Shown here: positions 25,153-56,404 of the stretch, in pieces | Numbering within the stretch: the stretch's first letter is position 1 | How the letters are laid out: the number at the start of each line of letters is the position of its first letter | NCBI GenBank assembly: GCA_034670405.1 | Contig: JAXDDX010000014.1 | Coordinates: 6,280,003 to 6,344,002 of the forward strand | Length of the DNA stretch: 64,000 bases | Origin: Hoplostethus atlanticus | Taxonomy: Eukaryota; Chordata; Actinopteri; Trachichthyiformes; Trachichthyidae | Direction of reading: 5' to 3' | Made by a program: the position numbers and the translations under genes | Notes under the pieces: model-generated | What the model was told of the DNA's origin: nothing | The model's input: only the letters and a program-made list of their open reading frames with translations | Databases searched by the model: none

Positions 25153-27011
25153 ACATAGCTTGAATGGATTCAGATTACCTTGTAAACAACAAGACAGAGG
25201 AGTCTCCACTGACTATAACACTGAAGATGCACACCCCCTGTCCACGCCTCACCTGTAAGATTTGTTCTTTTGGTCATTGCTTATTCCGTGCTTTGTTGCA
25301 ACGAGTAGTAGCTTTTCCAGTTTGCTAACTTTATCCAAAGTGGTAGAGTGTAACAGCATGGAACATGGCTGAACCTGAATTGCTGAAGAAATGGGAGTGC
25401 TAAGAAGTGTATGTGCTCTAAAGTACTCACAATGCTTCACTTGAAAAGGTTTCTTAAAATGTATATATAAATGATATAAAAGGCACTGACAAAAAAACAT
25501 GCAGCCCCCTAGTCCCCGGTCTCACTGCATGAACCATGCAGTTGGAGAACCAGGAAGCAGACAAAATGACGCCTCACGTGTGAGCAATAAAATGGTATTA
25601 GCTAGCCAATAGTATGTTCTGGCTTCCTAGACCCACTAGCCTCCACACTGATCAGACCTGTGCATAACGACACTACGCTGAATAGCTCATAATATCTCAC
25701 CCTTTAATATTCAACCTCACCACTGATCTCAACAACGAAAGCAATTCAGAAGCTGAATTGTATCAGCAAACAGGAAGCTCAACTATGTAAAACAATTATA
25801 CCTGAAGTTGAGGTCTTATATTCTACATGACCTCTGCTACCAGAGCTAATGTTGTAATTTCATGTCTTTTTAACTCTGAACCCCGAATCTTCTTCCTGCA
25901 AAACAAATTGACCCTCGGGTACTAATAAAGAAACCATAAACCTTAAACTAAGTCATCATATGATAAATGAGTCTTCCTGTCTTAGTTAAGAGATACACCT
26001 CCATACTTTAGATGTATTTGTTACTAGCTGCTCTTTCCTGCTGCTTTTTCTGCCTGATGTAATTGACCTTTGCACTCTGGCCAATAAACCCTCACTCCCT
26101 GAGTAAACGTGGTGGATGTGGCTCCAAATCCAAGGCATACGACTTCAACGGGATGTATGGTTTCGCAGCCTCACTGTTGAGCCTCAGCTGCTAGTTCAGT
26201 GTATCTAAGACTCTTCTTTCATATGCTTCATCTACCACATCTTCCTATGGCACGGTGAGATTTACAAAGTATACAGACCGCTGAGAGTTGGACAAAATAC
26301 AAGGTCAGGTTTTAGGTTGGTGTGGACTATAATGGGACTGTAAATTGCTGGCCTATGTTTGCTTGCATTTCTCAATCCCTGGCCCTCCCCGTCTCCTCAA
26401 TAATAATTCTTTCCTGACCTGTCCAGCTTCACAAACTAAGCCGTTTCATTATGTAGCATTTTCTGGTAAAGAAAACTGGTAAAGAAATTGGTTTGTTTAC
26501 TCTGTTTACTATGAATTGCTGCTATGACTTCAAAACCTGGTTATATTGTCTTTGGGATAGTAGCTTTGCATCCTGCAAGGTTATGTGTACATGTTGCTGC
26601 CTCTGAACACAGAGGACATGTGAAGTCTTCACCTAGCCACTGGTTAGGGTTTTGGAGGGGATCATATTATTGGAAAGTACTTTCTAACTCAGCTTCTTCC
26701 TCTACACTTTACTATTTCATTCATTGTCCCTGTTTAGCTTTGAGAAACTGCTTTGGCGCATCTTGCTGCTTCATCCTTATAGCAATGCATTTGCTCCACT
26801 AGCAATGTCCTTGTGTTGTTTTGTACCACAGAGGTTTGTTTTTGCCACGACCCAAGCCCTCAACCCTGTTGCACCTTCCCTACAATATTTTTTGTATGAG
26901 TGCCGATTGTGCTTGCTGAACTGCTTTTAATAGGTCCATTTCCACCGAGTTGCCAGGATAGACAATGTACTTTTTATCATTGTCATGAAGAAATTGACCT
27001 CTATGCATTCT

Positions 27012-27239
27012 TCAAAACTCCATAACGCCATATAATCTTCCTAAACGTTTGTCAGGCTTCTCCAATATTATTGGAATTGTCCCCTCCTCTGTGTTGAATA
27101 TTTTGTCTGAAGGTTTATGCCTGACAACAGAGATGCACTTTGATTTGCATGGTTTTACTTTCACCCTAGTCCTTTTTAGGTTATTATTCCATGTAGGACG
27201 CAGCATTTCGTACAGGATGCTATTGTAACCAGTCGTCAT
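27012..27239 (-). mobile_element. Possible non-LTR retrotransposon RT fragment
   Basis: The minus-strand frame reads KPCKSKCISVVRHK, then IPIILEKPDKRLGRLYG. This resembles the segment after the catalytic palm of some non-LTR reverse transcriptases, where a KPxKCRSLVL...IP...EKPVKSLGKxY pattern is common. Neighbouring sequence on either side does not continue the similarity, so this would be a short isolated relic. Family and limits are uncertain. Confidence 0.35.
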
Positions 27240-27962
27240 ATCATCCCTGTGGCCTGATCGGCAGGAGGGTCAATCTTTCCCTTCTGGGATTGTGCACCAC
27301 GCCATGTTGTGAATTCCAATGTTGTGGATCATATTTGATAATGTGTGAAATGTGTTTGTTTTTTTTCAATTTGCTATACTTTGATGACATTTGGTATTCT
27401 GGAGAAGTTAAATGCTCATCCACAGTAGGTGGGAGTATTTATTTTTGCTGCGCTATTGTGTAGCACAAAATGCATTTTCCAGATTTAGAAACAGGAGAGA
27501 TCTAGTTTGTTGTTTGACTTATTAAATTTGGTACAAAATCCTGGTCATTTTCTAAATAATCTGGTCACTCTTCAATATCCTAGAATGCATTGGCAGTGCC
27601 TCTATACTGAGTCCTCTATAATTGTGAGATCTGTTGGTGGATCATTGGTGTCCATACAGGCTGGACATACCTGATATTAATTTTCTGTGCCTTTTTAAAT
27701 ATGCCATTTGTTTTTCCTACCAATCACTCCATGTTTTTCATAATACATGCTGGCTATCTAGATTATGTAGAATTCCTATCACTGTTACCCTGACCATCTC
27801 AAAATCAGGGACAACAGCAATGCAAAGCAATATCTGATGTTTGTGCATCTATACTGGTGCTGGACGACACATTGCATACTGTCAAGTGTAACCTGTCTTT
27901 TTCTTTTTCATGAGCACCTGCAACCTGGCACATGTAGCTTGTACAACTCTTGCCATTAAGAA

Positions 27963-27968
27963 AATAAA
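27963..27968 (+). promoter_or_regulatory. Candidate distal poly(A) signal of dkk3
   Basis: AATAAA on the plus strand. It is the last candidate before the opposing usp47 3' end, about 100 bases away. Confidence 0.35.
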
Positions 27969-28068
27969 AGTTTTAAACACCAAGACATCTGTTCCTAAAA
28001 AGTGACTAGCATTTGCTTTGAGACATACCAAGGTCAACATATAAATTCAACTTAAGTGAGAAATTCAG

Positions 28069-28074
28069 TTTAAT
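28069..28074 (-). promoter_or_regulatory. Candidate poly(A) signal of usp47
   Basis: ATTAAA on the minus strand, 1.4 kb after the usp47 stop codon. Nearer AATAAA-like hexamers occur around 29217-29232. Which site is used cannot be decided from sequence. Confidence 0.35.
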
Positions 28075-29457
28075 TTACATTGACAGAAAACTGCAGTTAT
28101 GAAAAAAAGCATTTTAATTCATTTCTAAAATCATCTTAAACTATTTTCACACAGGATTTAAATCTCAAAGAAATAAACAGCAAAAAAAAGAATTTCTTCA
28201 GATATTGGCATTTCTACAGTGAATAGCTGGTGGCAAAATCAGAAGCCCAGAGGGGCTGCAGAGCAGTTGCCCAGACTGAGATCAAGTCCAACAGGCTTTC
28301 TACAACCTCTGGTCAGTCTATCAAGCAGCAGGTAGAAGTGCCAAAACCACCTCACTCTCTCTGACAAAAACAAGAGGGCTCCTGCCCCTCATCCAACATC
28401 ACACACATGCGGAGGACACTAGAGATGCACACCCAGTTCACATGGTGCGAAAAAGAAATCAAGAAATGAACTTTCTAATTTAAAATAAAGGTTAAATACA
28501 AACAACAAATGTGTGCCAGGGGTTTCTCACAAGACCTAATTGGATCATTAAGTCTGGAGCAAAATAATAATTTACAATGAACAAAAAAAAGGAGATTCAT
28601 AACATAAGTCTACTGGGTTTTGTTTCGTTGTCCTTGGTAGTAAAGGACCAATAGCCTATGCACTAGTAAAATCCTGTGGAAGTGATGTAAGAGGCAAAGC
28701 TCCTATAAAGCGTAAGAGCAGCAGTAACGAAATATTACTCTGTGACATTATGGGAGAAGAGCAGAAACATCCTCTGGGCTAGTTATTCAATTTCTGAATC
28801 GCCAAATCTTGAGTATGAATGACTAACTACTCAAAGATACTGAAAAAGTGAAGTTAGCCTCACCGGAAGAAAAGGGATGGAGGAGGGCTGGATGAATAGT
28901 TCTTAGTTGCATGTTCTGTTTTATAGTCACTAAAGGGGGGTGAGCAATGTAGGACACACGATTCAACTGGTAGTGTTGAGGTGTGAGAATATGGATTTAC
29001 AAGATGTTCACAGATGAGCTTAATCAACACTATGTCCAAAACAGGAAGAGAAACATGCAGTGGCGGAGAGGACACTGAAAGATAGAGATTCATGGGAAAG
29101 GAGACAGGCGACATAAACAGAGACAGTGATGGATGCCTTTCTCTCCAGTTTCACAGTTCTAACATCCATCTCTGCAGCGTTACGTTCAATTGATTTGTCT
29201 ATACAGTATTTGATTTTTTTTATTTTTATTGAATAGCTTTTGTACTTCCCTTTAAACTTTACAGTACAATCCACTATAGTGCACAATGGGATTTCAGAGC
29301 CAATACTCAAGCTCAGAGTGGAGGATGAGAGCACGTCAGCCTCATACCACTGTCAAGTCAAGATGGGGCCCCACACTCAAGACAGAGTCCCCTGTCCCCT
29401 GCAACTACATTGCAGCAGGCAGGCAATCAATCTAACGAGGAGCAGGTGCTCTGTGCT
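28075..29457 (-). other. Presumed usp47 3' UTR
   Basis: Non-coding sequence between the usp47 stop and the candidate poly(A) signal. No repeat family or structured RNA is recognised. Confidence 0.45.
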
Positions 29458-48590
<19,133 letters not shown>

Positions 48591-48850
48591 TTCCATTTGT
48601 GCGACAGTTTAGACAGGCATCTATCCGGGCAAGGATGTCAACGAGAAAACTTTGCGGCGGTGAACACAAACATGGTTTGTGTTGTGTTTGTTTTGAGTTT
48701 GGATGTTTAGATAACAAAGTCAAACTTCCCAAAACTTGTAGTCTTATCGAAGTGATCGCAATACACTTTCTATGTCACATTACCCAAGCACAAAGTGGCC
48801 TGCGATCAATAGAGAAAAATGGCCGGCCTTCAACTCCGCGAGACTTCACT
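48591..48850 (-). promoter_or_regulatory. Presumed usp47 promoter and 5' leader
   Basis: Sequence immediately upstream of the usp47 ATG on the minus strand, moderately CpG-containing and without an obvious TATA box, as expected for a housekeeping gene. A plus-strand ORF through it (48599-48901) resembles nothing known and is treated as chance. Confidence 0.35.
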
Positions 48851-49489
48851 CTGAGAGCTTTAGCGTCACACACACAAGCTGACGTACGTGTGTGTTTGTA
48901 ATTGTCCTTAAAAATAGAAAGATGATGGAAAAACCCTAGAGTGATGAAATTTTGTCGGACTTCACGTTGAAAACGTGCCATTGAGTGCTACTGGTCAGCT
49001 ACGGGTCAGCGTTTTTGGCATCCCTTGCAATTTTCTCTTTAACAACAGACCCTCCCTTTCAAATGAGTTCCTCCTGCCACTATGGCTTACAAATAGAATG
49101 ACGTGTAAATCCAGGTCCAACATATTCAAATATTGATAGATGCAGCAGAAAGACACCTTTAGGCCAAATATTTAAAAGGGCAAGATGTATATATCGACAG
49201 ATACAGGGTAAAGGAGTGACCGTGAATAGGGTACCTATGGATGAGGAAGAGGATGTTTACGATTATTCATTTAATGTTTAGTGTTCTACAGAGGCATGTG
49301 ATCAGTTTGGTATCAAATGGACAGGAGTTAAAAGATTCAGAAGGGGACTTGAGGGAAAAACTTTAGACTTTATAATCCCAGGGTACTCAAGTCTGGAAGA
49401 GGATAGACAGGATAGACAGGATGGATCAGGAGGGGTGTGTGCAGTCTTTAGTCAAGTAAGAATTCAGTATAAATTAGTTTTTAGGGGTA

Positions 49490-50215
49490 TGATATGGTTT
49501 GATGAAAGACTTACTTGTTAAATGTCAGACAGTGAAGATGATGAATAAGTGTGAAAAAATGATTCATATTTTAAGATGTTTGACAGGAAGGCAAAGGTGA
49601 GCTGACAGACGGACACTGATGATATATAGAGGAATGTTAAGAGCTGTTTTGGATTATGGATGCATGGTGATTGGATTAGCATCTGCCTCATTGCTGAAAA
49701 AATTAGATGTAGCACAGGCGAAGACATTAAGAGTATGTAGTGGAGATTTCCGAACTACTCCAATTCGAGCCTTGCGTGTTGAGACTATGGGAATCCCTTT
49801 GAGACTGAGAAGAAACTGTTCATGAATTATTGGTTTATACTTCAAGCTTTTGAATATGCTCAGGCAGTCATCTGTTCAGACTCTGCTGCTGCCCTAATGA
49901 CTCAAATAGGGGAATCTTATGCTCGCCCCAATCTTATTCTAGAAGTATTAATTACCCTAAACAGAGTAAGCCAAATGGGATGTAGTGTAGGACTTTTATG
50001 GGTCCCTGCACATGTTGGCATTGAAGATAATGAGTTAGCTGACCAGATGGCAAAGAATGCCTTGAACAGAGAGAGATGTGGAGCCAACAGAGAGCCATCC
50101 TCTAACAGTTGTATTTTTCAAAATTACTGCGCTGTTGATTGGGTGTGTAAGGTCATTCTGGGACAAGGGAACTCAGTGTTGAGCCTTCTGGAGGTGTTGT
50201 TGGCCTAATTCAACA
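49490..50215 (+). mobile_element. I-clade LINE fragment (RT C-terminus plus RNase H)
   Basis: The plus-strand frame 49619-49825 reads RGMLRAVLDYGCMV, KKLDVAQAKTLRVCSG and MGIPLRLRRN, typical of the region after the RT domain in RNase H-bearing LINEs of the I/Nimb group. From 49855 another frame gives an RNase H domain: AVICSDSAAALMTQIGES, then LLWVPAHVGIEDNELADQMA. Between them about 80-100 residues of the usual connecting region are missing and the frame shifts near 49820, so the copy is dead. Weak similarity (a WFDERLT-like motif at 49497) extends leftward. It is 5'-truncated and no clear tail was found. Confidence 0.75.
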
Positions 50216-52685
50216 AAACATCTGCGATGGGAGGTTCCCACTTGATAAACCCAATCACATACCAACAGTCAAACACTCAGCTCTGTAACATTTAGATGAG
50301 TTGGTTGCTGCCATAAAAAAGCTCAATTATATTTTACATTTCAGGCTTTTAGTTGAGGCTCATACCCAGAGCAACATATCACAGAAGCAGAACCATAGAA
50401 TACTGCAGAACAAAATATTTTTCTATCTGCATACTTTTAATAGGTGACCCATGGGTTATGTGTTTTTCCCGTAGAAAGCTAGGGGACTGTAGAAGGGAAT
50501 TTTATATGATGTAAATGTTCAAACATGTAAAAATTTAAACAAACATTTCTTGAGTCCACAAAGGCAGTCCTCTATTAAAGCAAGGTTTGACAGGTTTTAC
50601 ATCAGTTTGACTTTACAGATTTAAGTCTTGGTTCTTTGGGTTTTACCTTTAGGACAGCTACTGATATTCACAAATACTGAATGGACTGTCCATGGCTGCA
50701 AGAATAACATAGTTGAATTCTGAAATTGAATGAAATTCCCTTAAATAATTTTTGCGAAAATTCAGTCCAAGTGAAAGAAGGGTGTGAGTTTTTTCAGGAT
50801 TATACTTTTTTGGGTAAACATTTGTGTTGTTGTAAATATAGAGTGTTTCATGTTTCATGTGGCAGTCAGCCTTTAACGCTAGTGCCCTTTTCTCCAGCTT
50901 TGAAAATCAAAATTAGTAGGCAAACAGTATGCTTGATTTCTGTGACAATGATGTCTGTCACACAAATCAGATAGTAGAAGGTAATTCAATTGTCACAGTT
51001 TACCATAAGCCTTTATATGGCAATTTTTAGTGCTACACTGAGACTGGTAAAATGGAAAGAGAAAGAAAGCAAGGAATTTTGTGTTGCATTTCAAGGTTTC
51101 TCACTCTAGGGGTCAGCAGGTAGCAAGAGAAAACATATTACATGGATTATAAATTTCTAAGAGCGGCATTTACTACCTTCATGAGATATTCTGGTCAAAA
51201 GTAATCAATTTTCATGTTTAATACGTAGACCTAATACGCACTTTATTATTTCATATATTGGCTTCATGATAGCGCTGCCTTAGAGTCAGACAGAAAATCA
51301 TTTCAATTGCCAAGCACATTAAATGTTCAGGAATTTGTCTTCGGTGACATTTGGTGCAGAGGCAGAGACACAACAGGGTGAAGGTAAAACAGGACCTCAC
51401 ACACAGTGCAAAGGGACAGTGCAAGATATACACTAAGTAGAAGACTATACACTCTACATATGCCTCAATTTACTTACATCCAGCAATCCAATAATCAGGA
51501 AGTATGGCGTACAGTACTGCTGCAGCTGTATAGGAAGCGTATTGTCCAATGGTATGTTGCTTCAGTGTGCCATGAGGAAGTTATGAAAATAGCAAGCAGA
51601 TGTATGAAATAAGTTATGATAAGGTGTCATGGTATGCAAAGTCTGAAGTTACACAGGGTTGTGCAAGTAGCGTATTATAACCTTTGGGCTATAATAAATA
51701 GCATAGTAATACATTTTTAAAATTGTACAATTGATACACAGACAGTTCTACTGGCGAGGGAGGTAAAGTCTTGATTTCGTGGGATGTGCACAGGGTGAGT
51801 CATTGGAAGGCTGGTTAAGTAGGGTGACAGCAGGGAAGAAGCCGTCGAGCTGACAGGTGGTCTTGGTCTCGATGGACCGGTGCCGTTTCCCAGAAGCAGA
51901 GATTTTTGGAAGTTGCCTGGGTGAGCAGGTTTGGTGGCGGTGCTTTCCCGGCCTTTGATTCACCCTGGTATTTGCAGTAACGTGTCCAGGGCATTTTGAA
52001 TGGAGTGGCCATCATGACATACTCTGACTCTTTGTCTCTCTCTCTATCCCCCTCCTCCCTAACTCTGACACACCCACACATACATAGTCACATACAAGAC
52101 CCCTTGCTCTGTCATCACTCCTCCTCCACCGTCACAAAATTGGTAATATTATTTCTCATTGTGAAGGACAGCGTGGTGTAGGTCTGTGAGAACTATTGCA
52201 GTTTTATTGATTTACAGAAGTACATCTTATTCAGGGCCTCCACGTCTTTTTTTCTGTCTACTTCAGAATAATGGCTCACTACCCAAGATAGATTTGTGAT
52301 CACACAGCCTCTTGAACATGATAGAGTTAACTTGGACTGCTAGCACCACCATAAGATAATGGAAGGTGAATGAATGACGCTCTACCCTTCCCCATCAACT
52401 ACCACTGCCTTTGAGCAAAGCACTCAACCCCCTATGGTTTAAATGGAGCTGTTCAGTGGTCAACAGTGGAGTAGTAAACTGGACAAGTGTTCATGTAAAA
52501 AATTGTATGAATGTGAAGCAGGCTGATGCTCAAAAAGTGTTGAGAGAGTGCTCAGTAAACCTCCCATGTTACAAATAGGAACAGCATATGGAGAAATGCA
52601 ACAGAGGTTTTATGTTTTCACTTGTTTTCTTTGTTTTCTGATTCTGATTGTTAACTGATTGCCTACTTCTGCTGTTTAAGTCATC

Positions 52686-52720
52686 GGGCGGGGGGAGGGG
52701 GGGGGGGGGGGGGGGGGGGG
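52686..52720. repeat. Poly-G run
   Basis: Thirty-five bases of G with a single A interruption. Runs like this often mark unreliable consensus or a collapsed repeat in assemblies. Confidence 0.95.
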
Positions 52721-53128
52721 TGCAGTCATACATGATTTTAATTGTGATAGATCAACGTTGCATAAATACACCATGAAGTAGTCTGAAATCTGCTATCACA
52801 GAAAGAGAGACTGTAATCACTCTGACAAGTATCTTGGGGTAATTACATTTATTAAATCTGATTATCTCATCCAATGATTACAGTTATTGTTCTTACTGAA
52901 CACTGTGAAGTAAGGCTCATAAGAAACATCATGAAGATGGATAAATAATCATAGAAACATCCTCTATATTCTTCATCAAGCCACTGCATATTACATGGTC
53001 TATAATAGATCACCTTTCCATTATGAATGACATTTTTTTTTTAAATATATGGATTGGGGATTGGTGAAAACAGGATTGATTTAAAACAAAAAGATTCAAA
53101 CAAAAAGTGTTATTTTGCATGATTTGAA

Positions 53129-53419
53129 TCAATGACCACCACAACTGATCATCAGGTTGTCAATAACCATTTGGTTAGTGGTAGCCCAACTAGGGAATGA
53201 GGTATTCACAAATGTACTTTTTCTGGCTGCGACAAACCTCATCATACCACTTCCCTTGTGCAGCCACTGAAAGAACTTCATCAGTGTGTTGCACTGCAAA
53301 CTATCTATGGTATTCAAAGTGTTCAAAAGCATGTCATCTCTTGGATCCTCGTTAATACACAAATCATTATGGGTGGAAAAATAAATGAACATGTCACTAT
53401 AATTACTATTATTAACCAC
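53129..53419 (-). other. Unassigned open reading frame, 96 codons
   Basis: A minus-strand frame from an ATG to a stop that includes LMKFFQWLHKGSGMMRFVA and SFPSWATTNQMVIDNLM. I do not recognise a family. It lies where the clec3a lectin exon would be expected but has none of the lectin motifs and only three cysteines in unsuitable places. It could be a repeat-derived sequence. No function is proposed. Confidence 0.2.
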
Positions 53420-53541
53420 TATTACCCAGTGAAATGTTTTTTATTTTTTTAATAGGAGTGCACTAACTCCTATGAACCCACTCCCATCACCTCTGAGTCA
53501 CTGCCTCCTTCATCTGGCTCTATCTAGTGTGTGAGTAGTAC

Positions 53542-53835
53542 CTGTCTGCAAAGCCTGAATCTCTTTCAGCGAGTTCACCTCCTGCCACAGCTTGTCAAGC
53601 TGGGACTTGACATCATCTTCATCTGCGGCTGCATCAGAAAAACAAGAAAGCCATGTCAGACAAACAGTGGATCGTAAGCATATCACAGTATTTCTGCCAG
53701 TAAGTGTGTATGGTGTGTATAGTTACCCGTCTGTCGAGCTGACACAGCCTTCCTGGTGCGAGATGGACGGCTGGAGCTATAGGGGAGCAGGGAGAAGCAA
53801 AGAACGAAAAAGATGGGGAGGGCCAGACGTGCCAT
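53542..53835 (-). CDS. clec3a: C-type lectin domain family 3 member A-like, first two coding exons only
   Basis: CLEC3A is a secreted, tetranectin-related lectin of cartilage matrix (family knowledge). Exon 1 (53835-53727, 109 bp) encodes a signal peptide MARLALPIFFVLCFSLLPYS followed by a basic stretch RPSRTRKAVSARQT. Exon 2 (53628-53542, 87 bp) encodes the trimerising coiled-coil segment DDVKSQLDKLWQEVNSLKEI followed by QALQT. The last part is almost identical to mammalian CLEC3A (KLWTEVNALKEIQALQT). Exon 2 is flanked by GCAG and GTACTACT. Phases (1 and 1) match the three-exon structure of the family. The third exon, which should encode the roughly 130-residue C-type lectin domain starting VCLRG, is not seen before usp47. 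The gene is either truncated, a pseudogene, or interrupted by misassembly. Position next to vat1l, in the same orientation, matches human. Confidence 0.75.
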
Positions 53836-55425
53836 GTCTATAAGGCACAGTGGCACACCTTGAAAAGCTGTCAGAGGAACCAACAACACTGGGCAGCTCA
53901 ATATATACTGGCCCTCTTTATGCCTTTCTGGGTGCTCTCCTTCCATTGGCTCATACTATGTTTTTTTCCAAACACCAGGAGGGGGAGGTGGGAAATAAGG
54001 GTGGAGTGGCAAACAATGATTTCCCTGTCTCTCCCCATTCATAAATATTTACTTGGGACAAGGTGCACTAAGAAGTTTTCCCTTTCATTTCACAAACAAG
54101 CTGTAAATTCATTGACTGCATCTCTGTTACAGAGTGTTCTGTAGTGGATTCCGTTCCCTCCCCTCCCCTCCCCAGTTTTTGACATGCTAAATGAATTCTG
54201 GACAAGTGAGAAATACTGTTAACACTGAGAAGTAATGTGCAAACATCTGTGAACTGTCAACATGGGCTGTGAAATATAGCAATCATGTATACTAAATATG
54301 ATTAAACCAGAATATAAGGGTTTAATTCACAACTCATCAAAATTCATCAAAACAGGTTGCTGAAAAAATATTGTTTTCTATAGATGTCTTTAACGTGTGT
54401 CAAACATACTGACTTTCAGTTGCAGAATCTTAAAAAAACAAAGGTGCTATTACACCTTAAGAAGTCTAGTCTGCAGGCAAGTTATTTTTAGAGTGCGATG
54501 TTGTAGACAGATGGGAGAGGGGAGCTACGTAAGAAAAACTGCTGTCTGGTGGATCGGAGGCGAGGGACCCATGCTGATCTCTTGGGCACATGGGCTCAAT
54601 ATAGCAACACAACCCTCAAAACCACCTAAAGTATATGTGCTCCCATTTAATGGCCTTCAAAGTATACTTGCATATTTAGCATCTCAACCCATTTATGTTA
54701 AGTTACATTTTTTAGTAAATAAATGTATACTGACGAACAAACAAGAATCTATATTAATATAGGCTGTGTATACACTGATATGTGTAGCTGCAGTGTAGAG
54801 GGCCTAAGCAAGGCCATAACAAACATTGTAAAAAGGCCATTAAATATTGCAGCATCAGTACCTTCTACTGTTATTGAGACATTTACACTTAGATTGACAT
54901 ATTTCTGATTTAAGAGTTTTTTTCTTTAAGTTTTTTGTTATTGTTGTGGGCTTTCAGTGATGAAAGCCTAACAGCAAGTCCAACAAGACTTTTATCCTGA
55001 GTGACTTTTGTTTCTCACGGACTGGACTTCTTGTTTACAACAGAGACTTGGTTAAAGCTTGGGGAAAGCAGCCAACCGGATGATGCGTCCCTCAGATTGT
55101 GTCTGTTTTTACTCTTGGCCTAAATGGGAATGCATACATACAGCTTGAAAATTGAAAATTAAAATGGCAATAACAATAAAGCAAAAAGGACGTGTAGCCA
55201 AGAAGAAAACACAACCCTCACAGAATGCTTTGCAGATAAATGTATTCAAGTAAACAGAACTGTACTCTTACATAAAGTACACAACAAAACATAACAACAT
55301 TTGTCAAAAATATACTACCACAGGTAATTCATATTTTCTATAGAATCAGACTACAGTGCTTAACACTTCTACACAGCAGTCTTTTTCTTCTTTTTTTACA
55401 TTTAAGGCATGTTGACTATCATAAA

Positions 55426-55428
<3 letters not shown>

Positions 55429-55463
<35 letters not shown>
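55429..55463. repeat. (CA)n microsatellite
   Basis: About 17 CA units between the clec3a and vat1l coding sequences. Confidence 0.97.
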
Positions 55464-55464
<1 letters not shown>

Positions 55465-56002
55465 CATAAGACGTTAAAATTGAGATGCATATATTTCCAA
55501 AGCTCACAGGTCATTAAATTCCCAGTAATATAAATTAACAGTTTCTGTACATTACAGCTGTAATGAAACAGTTTTTCCAGCAGTCATTTTTGTTGTTGTT
55601 GTTTCTGAGTTGATATAATTTTGAATTTTTATGCTCACTCACTACAACTGATAACCTGGTGTGATCACACAGCATCTACTTGTTTTATCACACATTAAGA
55701 AAAAACATCTCTACGTATACATTGGTTTTCATATCAATAACACAAGCAAAGTAATGCATAACTTTACTCAACACTAACTTGGTCTGCCTTTATACACCAG
55801 TTCATTCAAAAAATAATGTATCTTGAAGTCTTACGGCACTTTTATTGTGAGGCACCAGCAGGTAAACATAATATTGTACAGAGACTCCACAACCTTTGTG
55901 AACAGCTTACAGTCTGACTGACTTTCATCTTTCTCCTCTAAGACACTGCAGAATTTGTTTGTTTGATTGATTTAGATTTATTTTATCTAAATTTCTGTTA
56001 CA

Positions 56003-56404
56003 TACGCAGCCCCGGAGGTGACATAGAGGAGTTTTTTTTTTGAGGGCTCTGAATGATGATGTCACGTCCATGCCCAGCGCGGGATTGCACTAACTAAGCC
56101 AGTTGTATGTTCGGTGTCATCTTGGGTATTCATTAAGTTAGCATAACGTTAGGCAGTTTAGCTAGCTAACAACCCTGTGTAAACTTTGTAAAACACCTAC
56201 ACTAAAGCCTTGATTAGTGTTTTTGTTAGGAGTGTTGTGGTTTGTGTCCTGTCGCATGGACGTCACATCAAAATTATTTAAAACTAATTCGTGGCCACGG
56301 AATAAGTATTTCAAGGCCACAGAATAAGTATTCCGAGGCCACAAATTAGTATTTCGTGGCCACGGGAAAAAAGGAATCCTCTATGTCACCTCCGGGGCTC
56401 CGTA
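56003..56404. mobile_element. 402-bp non-autonomous DNA transposon with terminal inverted repeats
   Basis: The left end TACGCAGCCCCGGAGGTGAC and the inverted right end TACGGAGCCCCGGAGGTGAC match at 19 of 20 positions, and the match continues through ATAGAGGA. Both sides are flanked by GTTACA (55997-56002 and 56405-56410), an apparent 6-bp target-site duplication. Inside the right half there are several copies of a CGTGGCCACG-like palindrome. No coding sequence is seen. The superfamily is uncertain. Confidence 0.8.

Larger units (their letters stand above)
25153..27985 (+). other. dkk3 3' UTR and downstream region
   Basis: Non-coding sequence after the dkk3 stop. AATAAA hexamers occur on the plus strand at 25586-25591, 25924-25929, 26083-26088 and 27963-27968, so the 3' UTR could be about 0.45 kb or up to 2.8 kb. 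A possible minus-strand LINE fragment lies at 27012-27239; if real, it would favour an upstream poly(A) site. Nothing else is recognised. Confidence 0.5.
50216..53541. other. Intergenic region usp47-clec3a, little recognisable
   Basis: I searched the minus strand here by eye for a C-type lectin exon (WLG, WND/WSD and terminal CEF motifs) and found none. A 35-base G-rich run lies at 52686-52720 and an unassigned minus-strand ORF at 53129-53419. The rest shows no recognised gene, RNA or repeat family. Confidence 0.6.

Noticed and set aside
48599-48901. Plus-strand 100-codon ORF upstream of usp47
   Set aside because: It lies in the usp47 promoter/leader region, resembles no family I know and has no splice or regulatory context.
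51748-52081. Two overlapping minus-strand ORFs as a possible clec3a lectin exon
   Set aside because: Neither contains the lectin-fold signature (WLG, paired cysteines, terminal CEF), and there is no fitting acceptor-phase combination.
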